NCBI RefSeq assembly: GCF_040253615.1
Contig: NZ_JBEJGY010000004.1
Location: 930,001-994,000, forward strand
Length of the DNA stretch: 64,000 nt
Direction: 5' to 3'
Source: Streptomyces sp. Edi4
GTDB lineage: Bacteria > Actinomycetota > Actinomycetes > Streptomycetales > Streptomycetaceae
The notes under the pieces: generated by a model
What the model was told of the DNA's origin: nothing
Seen by the model: only the letters and a program-made list of their open reading frames with translations
The model's database searches: none
Program-made: the position numbers and the translations under genes
Shown: one piece after another, positions 35,237-46,389 of the stretch
Layout: the number at the start of each line of letters is the position of its first letter
Numbering within the stretch: the first letter of the stretch is position 1

Positions 35237-36718
35237 ATGCTCGGAGCCATACGTTCCGGCCGCTCGCGCCGAAGGACCGCAGGCGCCCTGACCGCACTGG
35301 GCGCGCTCGTCGTCGCCGGTGGCACGGCCGCCCAGGCCGCCACCCCGCACACCACCCCGCACGCCACGGCGGCCCACGCCGCCGTCACCGCCCAGCACCG
35401 GGTGCTGTTCGACAACTCCAAGGCGGAGACCGCGGGCAACGCCGACTGGATCATCAGCACGAGCCAGCCGGATCCGCTGGGCCAGAACCCGTCCCCCGCC
35501 ACCGAGAAGGACTGGACCGGCGCCCTGTCCTCGTGGGGCGTGGCGCTCCAGAAGACCGGCGACTACGCCCTCAAGACGCTGCCGTCGGGCAACACGATCA
35601 CCTACGGCACGTCGTCGCCGCTCGACCTGAAGAACTTCGACACCTTCGTCATGCCCGAGCCCAACGTCCTGCTGAGCGCGGCCGAGAAGACCGCGGTGAT
35701 GCGGTTCGTGCAGAACGGCGGCGGACTCTTCCTGATCTCCGACCACACCGGCTCGGACCGCAACAACGACGGCGCGGACGCGGTGAAGGTCATCAACGAC
35801 CTGATGTCCAACAACAGCGTCGACAGCACCGACCCGTTCGGGTTCTCGGTGGACTCGCTCAACATCGCCACCGACAACCCGCGCGCCATCGACGACACCG
35901 CCGACCCGGTCCTCAACGGCTCGTTCGGCAAGGTGACGGGCAGCATCATCCGCAACGGGACCACGGTGACGCTCAAGCCCGCCGACAACCCCGCAGCCAA
36001 GGGCGAGGTGTACCGCACCGGTTCCTCCGGCACCACCGGGGCGTTCTTCGCCACCAGCACCTTCGGCAGCGGCCGCGTCGCCTTCTGGGGCGACAGCTCG
36101 CCCATCGACGACGGCACCGGCCAGTCTGGCAACACGCTCTACGACGGCTGGGACGACCCGGCAGGCACCGACGCGGCCCTCGCCCTGAACGCCACCGCGT
36201 GGCTGTCCGGCGCGGCCGGCGGCAGCGGAGGCGGCGGCACCACGCCGTGCGCCCCGGCCCAGCTGCTCGCCAACCCGGGCTTCGAATCGGGGAGTTCGGG
36301 CTGGACGGCGAGCAGCGGGATCATCAACACCAGCGCGGGCGAGCCCGCGCGCACCGGCGCCTACAAGGCCTGGCTCGGCGGCAAGGGGACCGCCCACACC
36401 GACACCCTCGCCCAGCCGGTGACGATCCCCTCCGGCTGCGCCGCCCAGTTCGGCTTCCAGCTGCACACCGACACCGCCGAGACGACCGGCACCATGGCCT
36501 ACGACACGCTCAAGGTCCAGGTCGTGAACGCGAGCGGATCGGTCCTTGCCACCCTCGCCACGTACTCCAACCTGAACGCGGCGAGCGGCTACGCGCCGCG
36601 CGCCTTCGACCTCGGCGCCTACGCGGGGCAGACGGTGACGCTCAAGTTCACCGCCACCGAGGGCTCCAAGCTCCAGACGTCGTTCGTCCTCGACGACACC
36701 GCGCTCACCGTGAGCTGA
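35237..36718 (+). CDS. Secreted protein with GATase-like and carbohydrate-binding-like domains
   Basis: 493 residues. The signal peptide ([20 protein letters not shown]) ends at AQA. Residues about 50-330 form an alpha/beta domain whose [20 protein letters not shown] is the nucleotide/class I glutamine-amidotransferase-like fold of DUF4350 relatives, but no catalytic Cys is clear. A Gly-Ser linker ([11 protein letters not shown]) leads to a C-terminal beta-sandwich ([20 protein letters not shown] to [12 protein letters not shown]) like carbohydrate-binding modules. Probably an extracellular enzyme or binding protein; activity unknown. ATG 35237 has GGAGG eight bases upstream. Confidence 0.78.
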   Translation: MLGAIRSGRSRRRTAGALTALGALVVAGGTAAQAATPHTTPHATAAHAAVTAQHRVLFDNSKAETAGNADWIISTSQPDPLGQNPSPATEKDWTGALSSWGVALQKTGDYALKTLPSGNTITYGTSSPLDLKNFDTFVMPEPNVLLSAAEKTAVMRFVQNGGGLFLISDHTGSDRNNDGADAVKVINDLMSNNSVDSTDPFGFSVDSLNIATDNPRAIDDTADPVLNGSFGKVTGSIIRNGTTVTLKPADNPAAKGEVYRTGSSGTTGAFFATSTFGSGRVAFWGDSSPIDDGTGQSGNTLYDGWDDPAGTDAALALNATAWLSGAAGGSGGGGTTPCAPAQLLANPGFESGSSGWTASSGIINTSAGEPARTGAYKAWLGGKGTAHTDTLAQPVTIPSGCAAQFGFQLHTDTAETTGTMAYDTLKVQVVNASGSVLATLATYSNLNAASGYAPRAFDLGAYAGQTVTLKFTATEGSKLQTSFVLDDTALTVS

Positions 36719-36743
36719 CCGGTCAGGATGTGCGGGGTTCGCG

Positions 36744-36767
36744 CCGCCCGGGTCACGGCCCGGGCGG
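36744..36767. terminator. Bidirectional terminator between secreted-protein and P450 genes
   Basis: CCGCCCGGG-TCACGG-CCCGGGCGG is a perfect 9-bp hairpin between two convergent stop codons. Confidence 0.75.
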
Positions 36768-36773
36768 TCCTGG

Positions 36774-38090
36774 TCAGCCGCGCGGGCGTACCGGCAGCGA
36801 TTCGATCCCGTACACGATCGACAGCTTGCGGAAGGCGAGGTCCTGCGCGGGTACCGCCAGGCGCATGTTCGGGAAGCGGCGGACCAGGGCGGGGAAGGCG
36901 GCGCGCAGTTCCATGCGGGCCAGTTCGGCGCCGATGCAGCGGTGGATGCCGTAGCCGAAGGCGAGATGGCCGCTCGCCCTGCGGTGCGGGTCGAAGCGGC
37001 CGCCGTCCTCGGTGAAGGCGGCGTCGCGGTTGGCGCCGCTGAGCGAGCAGAGCACCATGTCGCCCTTGGGTATGCGTACGCCCGCGACCTCGACGTCCTC
37101 GCGGGCGAAGCGCGGGAAGGCCAACTGGACGACGGTGAGGTAGCGCAGCGCCTCCTCGACGAAGGTCGCGGCCGCCGCCTCGTCGTGGGCTATGCGCGCG
37201 AAGGCGTCGGGGTCCTGGAGCAGGACCAGCGAGCCGAGCGCCAGCATGCTGGCGGTGGTCTCGAACCCGCCGGTCAGGACGCCGTCGGCGAGCCCCGCGA
37301 GTTCGTCGTCGCCGACGCTGTCGCCGTGCTCCTTGACGATCATGCCGATCAGGCCGTCGCCCGGGTTCTCGCGCTGCTTCTTGACCACGTCCCGGAAATA
37401 CGACAGCGACGCGGACATGGCGCCGAGCGGCGCGGTCGCCCCGGCGAACAGGTCGAAGCGTTCCATGGCGAGCTGCTGGAAGTCGTGCCGGTCCTCGTAG
37501 GGCACGCCCAGGAGCTCGCATATGGTCAGCGAGGGTATGGGCAGTGCGAACGCCTCGACCAGGTCGACGACGCCGTCCGCCGCCTCCATCATGTCGAGCC
37601 GTTCCTCGACGAGGGCGTCGATGCGCGGGGTCAGGCGGCGAAGTCTGCGCATGGTGAACTCGGGCGTCAGGATGCGGCGCAGCCGGGTGTGCACCGGCGG
37701 ATCGCTGAATCCGAGCCCGCCGGGGTGCTGCTCCTCGACGACGCCCGCGTTGCCCGCGAGGTGGGTGAAGTCGTTGCTGAACCCGTCGGGGGAGCCGAGG
37801 ACTGCCTTGACGGCGTCATGGCCGGTCACCACCCAGGCGTCCATCCCGAACGGCAGCGCGACCTTGGTGACGGGCTCGTCGGCCTGCCTCGTGGTCAGTT
37901 CGGGGACCGGGTCGAGACCGTCCCGGCGCAGCGGCATGAGCAGCGCGTCGGGCAGCAGCGAGATCGTGCCGGGACCGATACCACGCTTCTGGATCCTGGC
38001 AAGGTAGGTGCGCCCGAGCCACATGGTGACTCGGGAACGGAGATTTACCCTCAAGGCGGACTCCAAGGACAGGTTGTGCGGCCAGGACAC
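36774..38090 (-). CDS. Cytochrome P450
   Basis: Up to 438 residues. The heme loop FGYGIHRCIG carries the ligand cysteine, the I-helix reads GGFETTAS, the K-helix ExxR is EEALRY, and the PERF-equivalent is FDPHRR; all are intact. It is a bacterial class I P450 needing ferredoxin partners, which are not adjacent. The N terminus is uncertain: GTG 38090 is the longest start, but ATG at 38024 region (MWLGRTYLARIQ) could be real and neither has a good ribosome site. Substrate unknown. Confidence 0.92.
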   Translation of the reverse strand: MSWPHNLSLESALRVNLRSRVTMWLGRTYLARIQKRGIGPGTISLLPDALLMPLRRDGLDPVPELTTRQADEPVTKVALPFGMDAWVVTGHDAVKAVLGSPDGFSNDFTHLAGNAGVVEEQHPGGLGFSDPPVHTRLRRILTPEFTMRRLRRLTPRIDALVEERLDMMEAADGVVDLVEAFALPIPSLTICELLGVPYEDRHDFQQLAMERFDLFAGATAPLGAMSASLSYFRDVVKKQRENPGDGLIGMIVKEHGDSVGDDELAGLADGVLTGGFETTASMLALGSLVLLQDPDAFARIAHDEAAAATFVEEALRYLTVVQLAFPRFAREDVEVAGVRIPKGDMVLCSLSGANRDAAFTEDGGRFDPHRRASGHLAFGYGIHRCIGAELARMELRAAFPALVRRFPNMRLAVPAQDLAFRKLSIVYGIESLPVRPRG

Positions 38091-38272
38091 CGGGTACGAC
38101 CGGGTGGCTCAGGATAAGTGGCCCGTGGGCGCTGTGGATCCGGCAGGGACTCAGCTCACACGCGCTGTGCGCCGGGAGCGGTGTTTCCGCTTCCTCTTAC
38201 GTGCTGACGGGCGACGTCTGACGGGGGCCGGTTTCGGCCGGCGGCGGGGGCGTTTTCAGGCCCCGATGTACG

Positions 38273-38311
38273 CCGCCGCCCCGGCCGGAGGAGGTCCGGT
38301 CGGGGCGGCGG
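38273..38311 (-). terminator. Terminator after isocitrate dehydrogenase
   Basis: A 17-bp stem with one G-T mismatch (38273-38289 with 38295-38311) closes the loop GGAGG, 37 bases past the minus-strand stop at 38348. Confidence 0.75.
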
Positions 38312-38347
38312 TCCGCTCAACTGGGCGATTTCCCAGGGGAGTTGCCG

Positions 38348-40630
<2,283 letters not shown>

Positions 40631-40733
40631 TCATGACGGGACCCCGGCCCCGGGGCGCCCTCCGCGCCCTCCGCGCGCCCGCCCGCCGGGGCCAGGAGCA
40701 CGCCCGGCGCCCGCTGCCGCCGGGCCCCGACCC

Positions 40734-40940
40734 TCAGGGACGTACGGCACGGGCCTCGAAGCGGCCCACTCCGAGTTCGATCACGAAGGAGACCTGCTGT
40801 CCCTCGGACAGCGTCTGCGTCTCGCCCTCGATGTCCTCACGGCGCACGTGGATGGCGTCGTGCTGCCCGAACGGCACGACGAAGCCGTAACCCTTCTCAC
40901 GGTCGAAGTACTGAACGATTCCGTCGCACCTCTCGCTCAT
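40734..40940 (-). CDS. Divergent cold-shock-domain protein
   Basis: A 68-residue CSD protein, MSERCDGIVQYFDREKGYGF then VVPFGQHDAIHVRREDIEGE. KGYGFVVPF stands in the RNP1 position (usually KGFGFI) and DAIHVRRED in the RNP2 position (usually DVFVH). An RNP2 with histidine but few aromatic residues differs from housekeeping cold-shock proteins, so RNA binding may be altered. ATG 40940 has GAGGAGTGAGG upstream; ATG 40967 upstream lacks one. Confidence 0.83.
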   Translation of the reverse strand: MSERCDGIVQYFDREKGYGFVVPFGQHDAIHVRREDIEGETQTLSEGQQVSFVIELGVGRFEARAVRP

Positions 40941-41415
40941 TGCCTCACTCCTCGCGTGATCGTTCATGCGACCGGTCGGGGGGGTCGGGGCCGGGTCACG
41001 GACGGGGAACCGGCCGGGTCCACCGGTGCCTGGACGGGCGCGGACCGCCGCTCGGGAGCCGAACGGGCTCCCTGCTCGTACGTATACCGTCGCACCCCGC
41101 GTTTGATACCTCCAGCGGTACGGGGCGGCGCGGGCCGGTCACGCCCGGCGAGGAGTCGGCGGGCCCGCGCCAGGAGTCGGCGGGCCCGCGCGAAGGGTCG
41201 GCGGGCCCGTGCGAGGAGCCGGGACCGGCTGCGGGGAGGCCGCGCCCCATGGGGCAGGATGGCAGCCCGTTCGCGGGGCGGCCCTTCGAACGGGGCGCCA
41301 CGCACGACGATCTGACAGACGATCTGACAGGTGACAAGGTGACGACACATCACACGGGGCCCTCGACGGCGCCCCGCTCCCGCCCTTCGCTGCCGCGCCG
41401 CCCGGAGGGTGTGCG
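40941..41415. other. Gene-free region with 21-bp tandem repeats
   Basis: 475 bases between the divergent cold-shock and MscS-like genes. The only structure seen is a 3-copy 21-bp tandem repeat at 41150-41212 (units 41150-41170, 41171-41191, 41192-41212; core GTCGGCGGGCCCG). It is close to neither start codon, so its role is open. Confidence 0.6.
41150..41212. repeat. 21-bp tandem repeat, three copies
   Basis: Units GAGGAGTCGGCGGGCCCGCG plus C, with two later copies differing at two and four bases. The unit contains the palindrome GCGGGCCCGC. Confidence 0.85.
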
Positions 41416-42516
41416 TTGAACCGAGGCGTTGTCCTGCACGACTGGGTGGCGGCCTGCATAGCGCTGGCCGCGGGCGTCGCGGCCGGGCTGCTGCTGCGCG
41501 TCCTGCTGAAATGGCTGGGAAAGCACGCGCTCAGGACGCGGTGGCGGGGGGACGACATCATCGTCGACGCCCTGCGCACCGTCGCGCCCTGGGCGGCCGC
41601 GATCGCCGGCGCCGCGGCCGCCGCCTCGGCGCTGCCGCTGACCGCACGGGTGGCGGGGATCGTCAACCACACCCTGACCGCCCTGATCATCCTGATCACC
41701 ACCTTCACCGTGGCCCGGGTCGTCGCCGGGCTCGTACAGTCCCTCGCGCAGTCCCGGACCGGCGTGGCCGGCTCGGCGACGATCTTCGTCAACATCACCC
41801 GCGTCGTGGTCGTCGCGATGGGCGCCCTGGTCGCGCTCGAAACCGTCGGCGTCTCGATAGCTCCCCTGCTCACCGCGCTCGGGGTCGGCGGCCTCGCGGT
41901 GGCCCTCGCGCTCCAGGACACCCTCGCCAACCTCTTCGCGGGTGTGCACATCCTCGCCTCGAAGACCGTCCAGCCCGGTGACTACATCCGGCTCAGCGGC
42001 GGCGAGGAGGGGTATGTCGTCGACATCAACTGGCGCAACACCGTGGTGCGCAATCTGTCGAACAACCTCGTGATCATCCCCAATGCCCGGCTCGCTCGCA
42101 CCAACATGACCAACTACACGCGCCCCGAACAGGAGTTGACGATCGTGGTGCAGGTGGGGGTCGGCTACGAGTGCGATCTGGAGCACGTGGAGCGGGTGAC
42201 CCTGGACGTCGTCGACAGCGTGATGACGGACATCACGGGCGCGCTGCCCGGGCACGAGGCCGCCGTCCGCTTCCACACGTTCGCGGACTCCCGGGTCAAC
42301 TTCTCGGTGATCCTCGGGGTCGGGGAGTTCAGCGACCAGTACCGGATCAAGCACGAGTTCATCAAACGTCTCCACCGGCGGTACCGGGCCGAGGGGATCT
42401 CGATCCCCGCGCCGACCCGGGAGGTCTCCCTGCGCCAGGACCCGCCGGTCCCCGCGCGCCTCCCCCACCAACGCGAGGCGTCCGACTCACCGCTCCCCGA
42501 CACCCTCCAGCACTGA
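41416..42516 (+). CDS. MscS-family mechanosensitive channel
   Basis: 366 residues. Four hydrophobic segments precede the pore region GVGGLAVALALQDTLANLFA with its AlaGly-type packing, then LASKTVQPGDYIRLSGGEEG and NLVIIPNARLARTNMTNYTR of the beta domain. It opens under membrane tension to release solutes in osmotic downshock. TTG 41416 follows CGGAGGG; no in-frame ATG or GTG is nearer the domain start. The TTG start may lower expression. Confidence 0.9.
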   Translation: MNRGVVLHDWVAACIALAAGVAAGLLLRVLLKWLGKHALRTRWRGDDIIVDALRTVAPWAAAIAGAAAAASALPLTARVAGIVNHTLTALIILITTFTVARVVAGLVQSLAQSRTGVAGSATIFVNITRVVVVAMGALVALETVGVSIAPLLTALGVGGLAVALALQDTLANLFAGVHILASKTVQPGDYIRLSGGEEGYVVDINWRNTVVRNLSNNLVIIPNARLARTNMTNYTRPEQELTIVVQVGVGYECDLEHVERVTLDVVDSVMTDITGALPGHEAAVRFHTFADSRVNFSVILGVGEFSDQYRIKHEFIKRLHRRYRAEGISIPAPTREVSLRQDPPVPARLPHQREASDSPLPDTLQH

Positions 42517-42695
42517 GCCCCGCCCCGGGCCGGGGGCGGAGGATGCCGGGGCCGGGGTGCCGGGGCCGCCGCTCACCCGCCCCGGGCCGGGGTGCCCGGG
42601 CCGGGGTGCCGGGACCCCGGGACCGCCGCTCACCTGCCCCGGGACCGCTCCCCGCCCGACCCGACGGCCCGGTGGCCCGGTGGTAGCGTCGTGAC
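42517..42695. repeat. Imperfect GC-rich repeats before the AraC gene
   Basis: A unit of about 28 bp, CCGGGGCCGCCGCTCACCCG, recurs as a variant near 42612-42640, and GGGCCGGGGTGCC occurs several times. Probably slippage-prone spacer DNA downstream of MscS. Confidence 0.5.
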
Positions 42696-43136
42696 ATGAC
42701 CCCGGAAGAGCTCGCCAATCTCGCGCACCTGCGCCGAGCGCGGGACCTCATCGACCGGGAGTACGCCAAGCCGCTCGACGTACCGACCATGGCGCGGCAC
42801 GCGCTCATGTCGCCGGCCCACTTCTCGCGGCGGTTCCGCGCGACGTACGGCGAGACCCCCTACAGCTACCTCATGACCCGCCGGATCGAGCGGGCCATGG
42901 CGCTGCTGCGTGGGGGAATGAGCGTGACGGACGCGTGCATGGCGGTCGGCTGTACGTCGCTGGGGTCGTTCAGCTCCCGGTTCACCGAGATCGTGGGTGA
43001 GACGCCGAGCGCGTACCGCGGCCGGGAGCACGAGGCCGTGGCCGCGATGCCCGCGTGCGTGGCCATGGTGCGCACCCGCCCCGCGCGCGGCCCTGCGAGC
43101 AGAACTGGAGAAGCGGGCAAGAAACCCGGCGCCTAA
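42696..43136 (+). CDS. Short AraC-family regulator
   Basis: 146 residues consisting almost only of the AraC HTH pair: LDVPTMARHALMSPAHFSRR at about 29-48 and VTDACMAVGCTSLGSFSSRF at about 76-95. There is no N-terminal sensing domain; the C-terminal 40 residues are low-complexity and basic. ATG 42696 follows TAGCGT by exactly six bases, with no ribosome site, so a leaderless mRNA is likely. The VOC gene lies 10 bases after the stop and is its likely partner; such AraC-VOC pairs are frequent in Streptomyces. Confidence 0.9.
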   Translation: MTPEELANLAHLRRARDLIDREYAKPLDVPTMARHALMSPAHFSRRFRATYGETPYSYLMTRRIERAMALLRGGMSVTDACMAVGCTSLGSFSSRFTEIVGETPSAYRGREHEAVAAMPACVAMVRTRPARGPASRTGEAGKKPGA

Positions 43137-43146
43137 CGTTGACGGC

Positions 43147-43557
43147 ATGACCATCGCACTCCAGTACTGCCATGTCACCGTCAATGACCCGGACGAATCG
43201 CTCGGTTTCTACCGTGACGCGCTCGGCCTCGACGTCCGCAACGACGTGGCCTCGGGCGGCCACCGCTGGGTCACGCTCGGCAGCGAGAGCCAGCCCGGCC
43301 TCGAGATCGTCCTGTCGCAGCCACACGCGGGCCGGTCCCAGGCGGACGGCGACGCCCTTCAGGAACTGCTCACCAAGGGCGTCCTGCCGACGCTCGTCTT
43401 CCGGACGGACGACCTCGACAAGACCTTCGAGAAGGTACGCGCCTCGGGCGCCGAGGTGCTGCAAGAGCCCATCGACCAGCCCTGGGGCCCCCGCGACTGC
43501 GCCTTCCGCGACCCCTCCGGCAACATGATCCGCATCCAGCAGCAGGTCAAAGCCTAG
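43147..43557 (+). CDS. VOC-superfamily (glyoxalase-like) protein
   Basis: 136 residues: YCHVTVNDPDESLGFYRDAL and CAFRDPSGNMIRIQQ are the metal- and dimer-face motifs of glyoxalase-like proteins. The first metal ligand position H (YCHVTV) and the final E-equivalent position I are not both charged, so metal binding is uncertain. It follows the AraC gene, whose stop codon lies inside a -10-like TAACGT seven bases before ATG 43147; a separate leaderless start is therefore possible in addition to read-through. Confidence 0.88.
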   Translation: MTIALQYCHVTVNDPDESLGFYRDALGLDVRNDVASGGHRWVTLGSESQPGLEIVLSQPHAGRSQADGDALQELLTKGVLPTLVFRTDDLDKTFEKVRASGAEVLQEPIDQPWGPRDCAFRDPSGNMIRIQQQVKA

Positions 43558-43752
43558 ACGGATGAGTCCGATGTGTTCAGCGGTCGAATGCGATCAGCGA
43601 CCGCATGGTCGGGGCGCTGGTCTTGTGGTTGCGCCAGAGCTCGGAATCGGACAAGCGCGGTGGCCTGCCCTGAGGAGGGCGTCCAGCCGGTCCGCACTGG
43701 ACGATCCTGGACGCCCTGCGTGCCTCGCTCCCGGGGCGGACTGGGCAAGTGC

Positions 43753-44424
43753 CTACTCCTGGTGAGCGGTGCTGTGTTGTGCGGTGTGCCGTTCGTAGAA
43801 GACGGTGCGCTCCAGGGTGCGCCGGCCGGGATGGAGCCGTTCCTCCGCCGGGTAGCCGACGGACACGAGCAAGGCGATGGCCAGGTCGTCGCGGCCGTCG
43901 ATCCCGATCACCTTCTTCACCTTGTCCTCGTCCCAGCCGTTCATCGGCGAGGTGGCCAGGCCCATCTCGGTGGCGGCGAGCATCACGAACGAGGCGGCGA
44001 TCATCGCGTCCTTGACCGCGTATTCGCGGAGCAGGCCGCGCTGGTCGAGGTCCTCCTGGAAGGCTGTCGATGCCGCGGAGAACATGGTGACGAAGTCGTC
44101 GCTCCATGCCCCGGCCCGCCGGGCCTGGTCGTAGATGTCGCTGTGGTCATCGCGCCAGGACTGCGGCTCAGCGACGAAGACCAGGACCACGGGAGCTTCC
44201 CGCGGTTGCGGCTGTCCGCCGGTGGCCCAGGCGAGCCCTGCACGTCCCTCGTCGCCGGTCACGACGACGATCGACCGGTCCTGGAGGTTCCAACTGGTGG
44301 GTGCTTCGACGGCGAGCTCAAGCAGCGCGGAGAGGGCGACCTCGGGAATCGGATCAGGCCGGTAGTGGCGCACGGTGCGGCGGGTGCGGATCGCGTCCGC
44401 GACGGAGAGTGTCTGGTTCGTCAT
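43753..44424 (-). CDS. Nitroreductase family protein
   Basis: 223 residues with nitroreductase FMN-site blocks: ADAIRTRRTVRHYRPDPIPE, LLELAVEAPTSWNLQDRSIV and ATEMGLATSPMNGW, then IGIDGRDDLAIALLVSVGYP. These enzymes reduce nitro or quinone compounds using NAD(P)H. It is divergent from an HxlR regulator over 68 bases of intergenic DNA, the classic control pair, so electrophile-induced expression is likely. Confidence 0.92.
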   Translation of the reverse strand: MTNQTLSVADAIRTRRTVRHYRPDPIPEVALSALLELAVEAPTSWNLQDRSIVVVTGDEGRAGLAWATGGQPQPREAPVVLVFVAEPQSWRDDHSDIYDQARRAGAWSDDFVTMFSAASTAFQEDLDQRGLLREYAVKDAMIAASFVMLAATEMGLATSPMNGWDEDKVKKVIGIDGRDDLAIALLVSVGYPAEERLHPGRRTLERTVFYERHTAQHSTAHQE

Positions 44425-44437
44425 GTCACTTACTATT

Positions 44438-44488
44438 GGAGAGTCACCCTCCGGTCGGAAGAGGGCACCTTTTTGTGCGTTACTCTCC
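44438..44488. promoter_or_regulatory. Candidate HxlR operators between nitroreductase and HxlR genes
   Basis: GGAGAGT (44438-44444) and ACTCTCC (44482-44488) form a perfect inverted pair 37 bases apart. TTACT occurs with each copy (TTACTATTGGAGAGT and TTACTCTCC). Two sites in a shared promoter fit HxlR autoregulation and target control. Confidence 0.5.
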
Positions 44489-44492
44489 CATC

Positions 44493-44885
44493 ATGAAGAC
44501 TGTGGTGGATTCCTCCGGGCTGCCCGCCGACGCCTACTCCGCGAAATGCCCGACGCGCCAGGTCCTCGACCACATCGCCGGCAAGTGGACGATCCTGGTC
44601 GTCGACGCCCTTCTGCAAGGCACCATGCGCTACACCGACTTGAGCAGACGTATCGAAGGCGTCTCACAGAAGATGCTCACCCAGACCCTGCGCCGCCTTG
44701 AAGCAGACGGCTTCGTCACCCGTACGGTGCACCCGACCATCCCGCCACGTGTCGAGTACGACCTCACCACGCTCGGACGGAGCCTGGCTGAACCCATCAC
44801 CGCGCTCCGGCAATGGACGGAAACCCACATCAACGAGATCGAACAGGCCCGAACCCGCGTCATCGCCGAAGCGCAGCCCCACTGA
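44493..44885 (+). CDS. HxlR-family transcriptional regulator
   Basis: 130 residues: CPTRQVLDHIAGKWTILVVD, MRYTDLSRRIEGVSQKMLTQ, TLRRLEADGFVTRTVHP and the wing IPPRVEYDLTTLG. The conserved cysteine in AKCPTRQ, present in HypR-type sensors of electrophiles, is at position 19. Start ATG 44493. It is divergent from the nitroreductase gene and likely represses or activates it. No ribosome site better than weak CTCCC precedes. Confidence 0.93.
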   Translation: MKTVVDSSGLPADAYSAKCPTRQVLDHIAGKWTILVVDALLQGTMRYTDLSRRIEGVSQKMLTQTLRRLEADGFVTRTVHPTIPPRVEYDLTTLGRSLAEPITALRQWTETHINEIEQARTRVIAEAQPH

Positions 44886-45020
44886 CTCGTTCCGCATTCA
44901 TCGCGGCGACTCCCCACCCCGACATAGGACTTGTTCGTCTGGGCGGGTCGACTGGGCCGGGGGTGGCGGGGGCCCGGCGCTGCTGGGGCGCCTCGTCAGC
45001 GGGCGGCCCGGGAGGGCGCG

Positions 45021-45746
45021 TCACGCCGCGTCGTGGAAGACCAGGCCGAGGGTGCGGCGCCGGCCGGAGCGTACGGTGCTCACGCCGTGGCGCATCGGGC
45101 CCGCCGACCAGCCTCGCCTGCTCGCGACGGGCCGGTCCCGGGTGGTGAAGACCAGGCCGTGCCCCTGGGGCAGGACGGTGGCCGAGCCACGGCTCTGGGC
45201 GCGTGGGCGCTGCTCGGTCATCAGGAACTCGCCGCCCCTGTAGTCGGCGCCCGGCGCGTCCAGGCCGATGACGACCTGGAGCGGGAACAGCATGTCGCCG
45301 AACACGTCCCGGTGCAGCGCGTTCCAGTCACCCGGCCCGTACCGCAGCAGAATCTGGGCGGACCGGTCCTGGCCCGCGTCGTGACACATCGTCAGCCAGT
45401 CGTCGAGCCGATCGGGCCAGGGCGCCGGCCTGCCGAGCCGCGCGGCCCAGTCACGGGCGACGGGGAGCAGGCAGGGATAGAAGGCGGCGCGCAACTCGGC
45501 GACGAGCGGCGGGAGTTCATGGGTGAAGTAACGGTACTGGCCGGAGCCGAAACGATGGCGGGCCATGTCGACGGTGGTGCGAAATCGCTCGGTCCGGTCG
45601 TAGAGCGCGGCGGTCTCCTGGCACTCGTCCGGCGTGAGGAGCCGCCCCGTCAGCGCGTGGCCGTGTTCGTCGAGCTCCCCGGCCAGGGCGTTCCAGTCCT
45701 GGGCGACCACGCGGTCGCGGAGTGCGGAACGGGTGGTGTCGTTCAT
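45021..45746 (-). CDS. 2OG-Fe(II) oxygenase (prolyl 4-hydroxylase/AlkB-like)
   Basis: 241 residues. The iron site is HRD in WNALHRDVFGD and a distal H in MRHGVSTV, with R at SGRRRTLGL for 2-oxoglutarate; FPLQVVIGLDAPGADYRGGE is the jellyroll core. ATG 45746 has GGAGGTCACA upstream. Similar genes are found in Streptomyces as proteins that act on nucleic acids or on amino acid side chains; substrate here unknown. The neighbouring upstream gene encodes a glutaredoxin-like protein. Confidence 0.85.
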   Translation of the reverse strand: MNDTTRSALRDRVVAQDWNALAGELDEHGHALTGRLLTPDECQETAALYDRTERFRTTVDMARHRFGSGQYRYFTHELPPLVAELRAAFYPCLLPVARDWAARLGRPAPWPDRLDDWLTMCHDAGQDRSAQILLRYGPGDWNALHRDVFGDMLFPLQVVIGLDAPGADYRGGEFLMTEQRPRAQSRGSATVLPQGHGLVFTTRDRPVASRRGWSAGPMRHGVSTVRSGRRRTLGLVFHDAA

Positions 45747-45907
45747 GGTGTGACCTCCTCGCGGCATGCCGCCGGACGCCGCCTCGGCAGCGCGCCCCCG
45801 CCGGCTCAGGCGGCGACTACGTCCACCTTGCGGGTCGCGCCGGGCCGTCGCTGGCGCGAATCGGACACCACGCTGTCCGTACCCGTCCGGACGTCACACC
45901 GGGGTGA

Positions 45908-46186
45908 TCAGGCGCGCGAGGTCATCGAGCCCGGGGCGTGGGCCGCGACCGCGCGCAGCAGTTCCTTCTTCGACGGGTTCACCAGGGGGCGCCCGCCCAC
46001 GGTCACCGTGGGCACGGTCTCGTTCCCGCCCGCCACCGACCGGACGAACGCGGCGCCCTCCGGGTCACGCCAGATGTTCACCTTGGTGTAGCGCAGCCGG
46101 CTGAAGAGCAACTGGAAGCGGAGCTTCATGCAGAAGGTGCACAGGGGCCGCCAGTAGAGCACCACACCAGTTTGGTCACCACTCAC
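45908..46186 (-). CDS. Glutaredoxin-like (mycoredoxin) protein
   Basis: 92 residues with the redox motif RPLCTFCMKL (CxxC) near the N terminus and the TVPTVTVGGRPLVNP cis-proline region, a glutaredoxin fold. In actinobacteria, similar proteins (mycoredoxin) reduce mycothiol mixed disulfides. GTG 46186 follows GGGGAG. Located between 2OG oxygenase and EF-hand genes; no obvious operon link. Confidence 0.85.
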   Translation of the reverse strand: MSGDQTGVVLYWRPLCTFCMKLRFQLLFSRLRYTKVNIWRDPEGAAFVRSVAGGNETVPTVTVGGRPLVNPSKKELLRAVAAHAPGSMTSRA

Positions 46187-46389
46187 GGAACTCCCCCTCG
46201 TCGACGCCGTTCCACCCCCGGCGAGCGAAGCATAAACGAGCCCCGCCGGACCGGCTGGGTGGGGCGGCTCGGCGTCGGGTGGTCACGAGGCGCGCGCGTG
46301 CCTCAACTGACGGTCCTCGTACGCCTGTTACGTGGGCGCATCCGCGTACGGAACTTCGGACAACCCCGGTCCCACCCCCGTCGCACCGC

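Noticed and set aside
43558..43752. Gene between VOC and nitroreductase
   Set aside because: No frame has a ribosome site or a recognisable product; it looks like spacer DNA between convergent genes.
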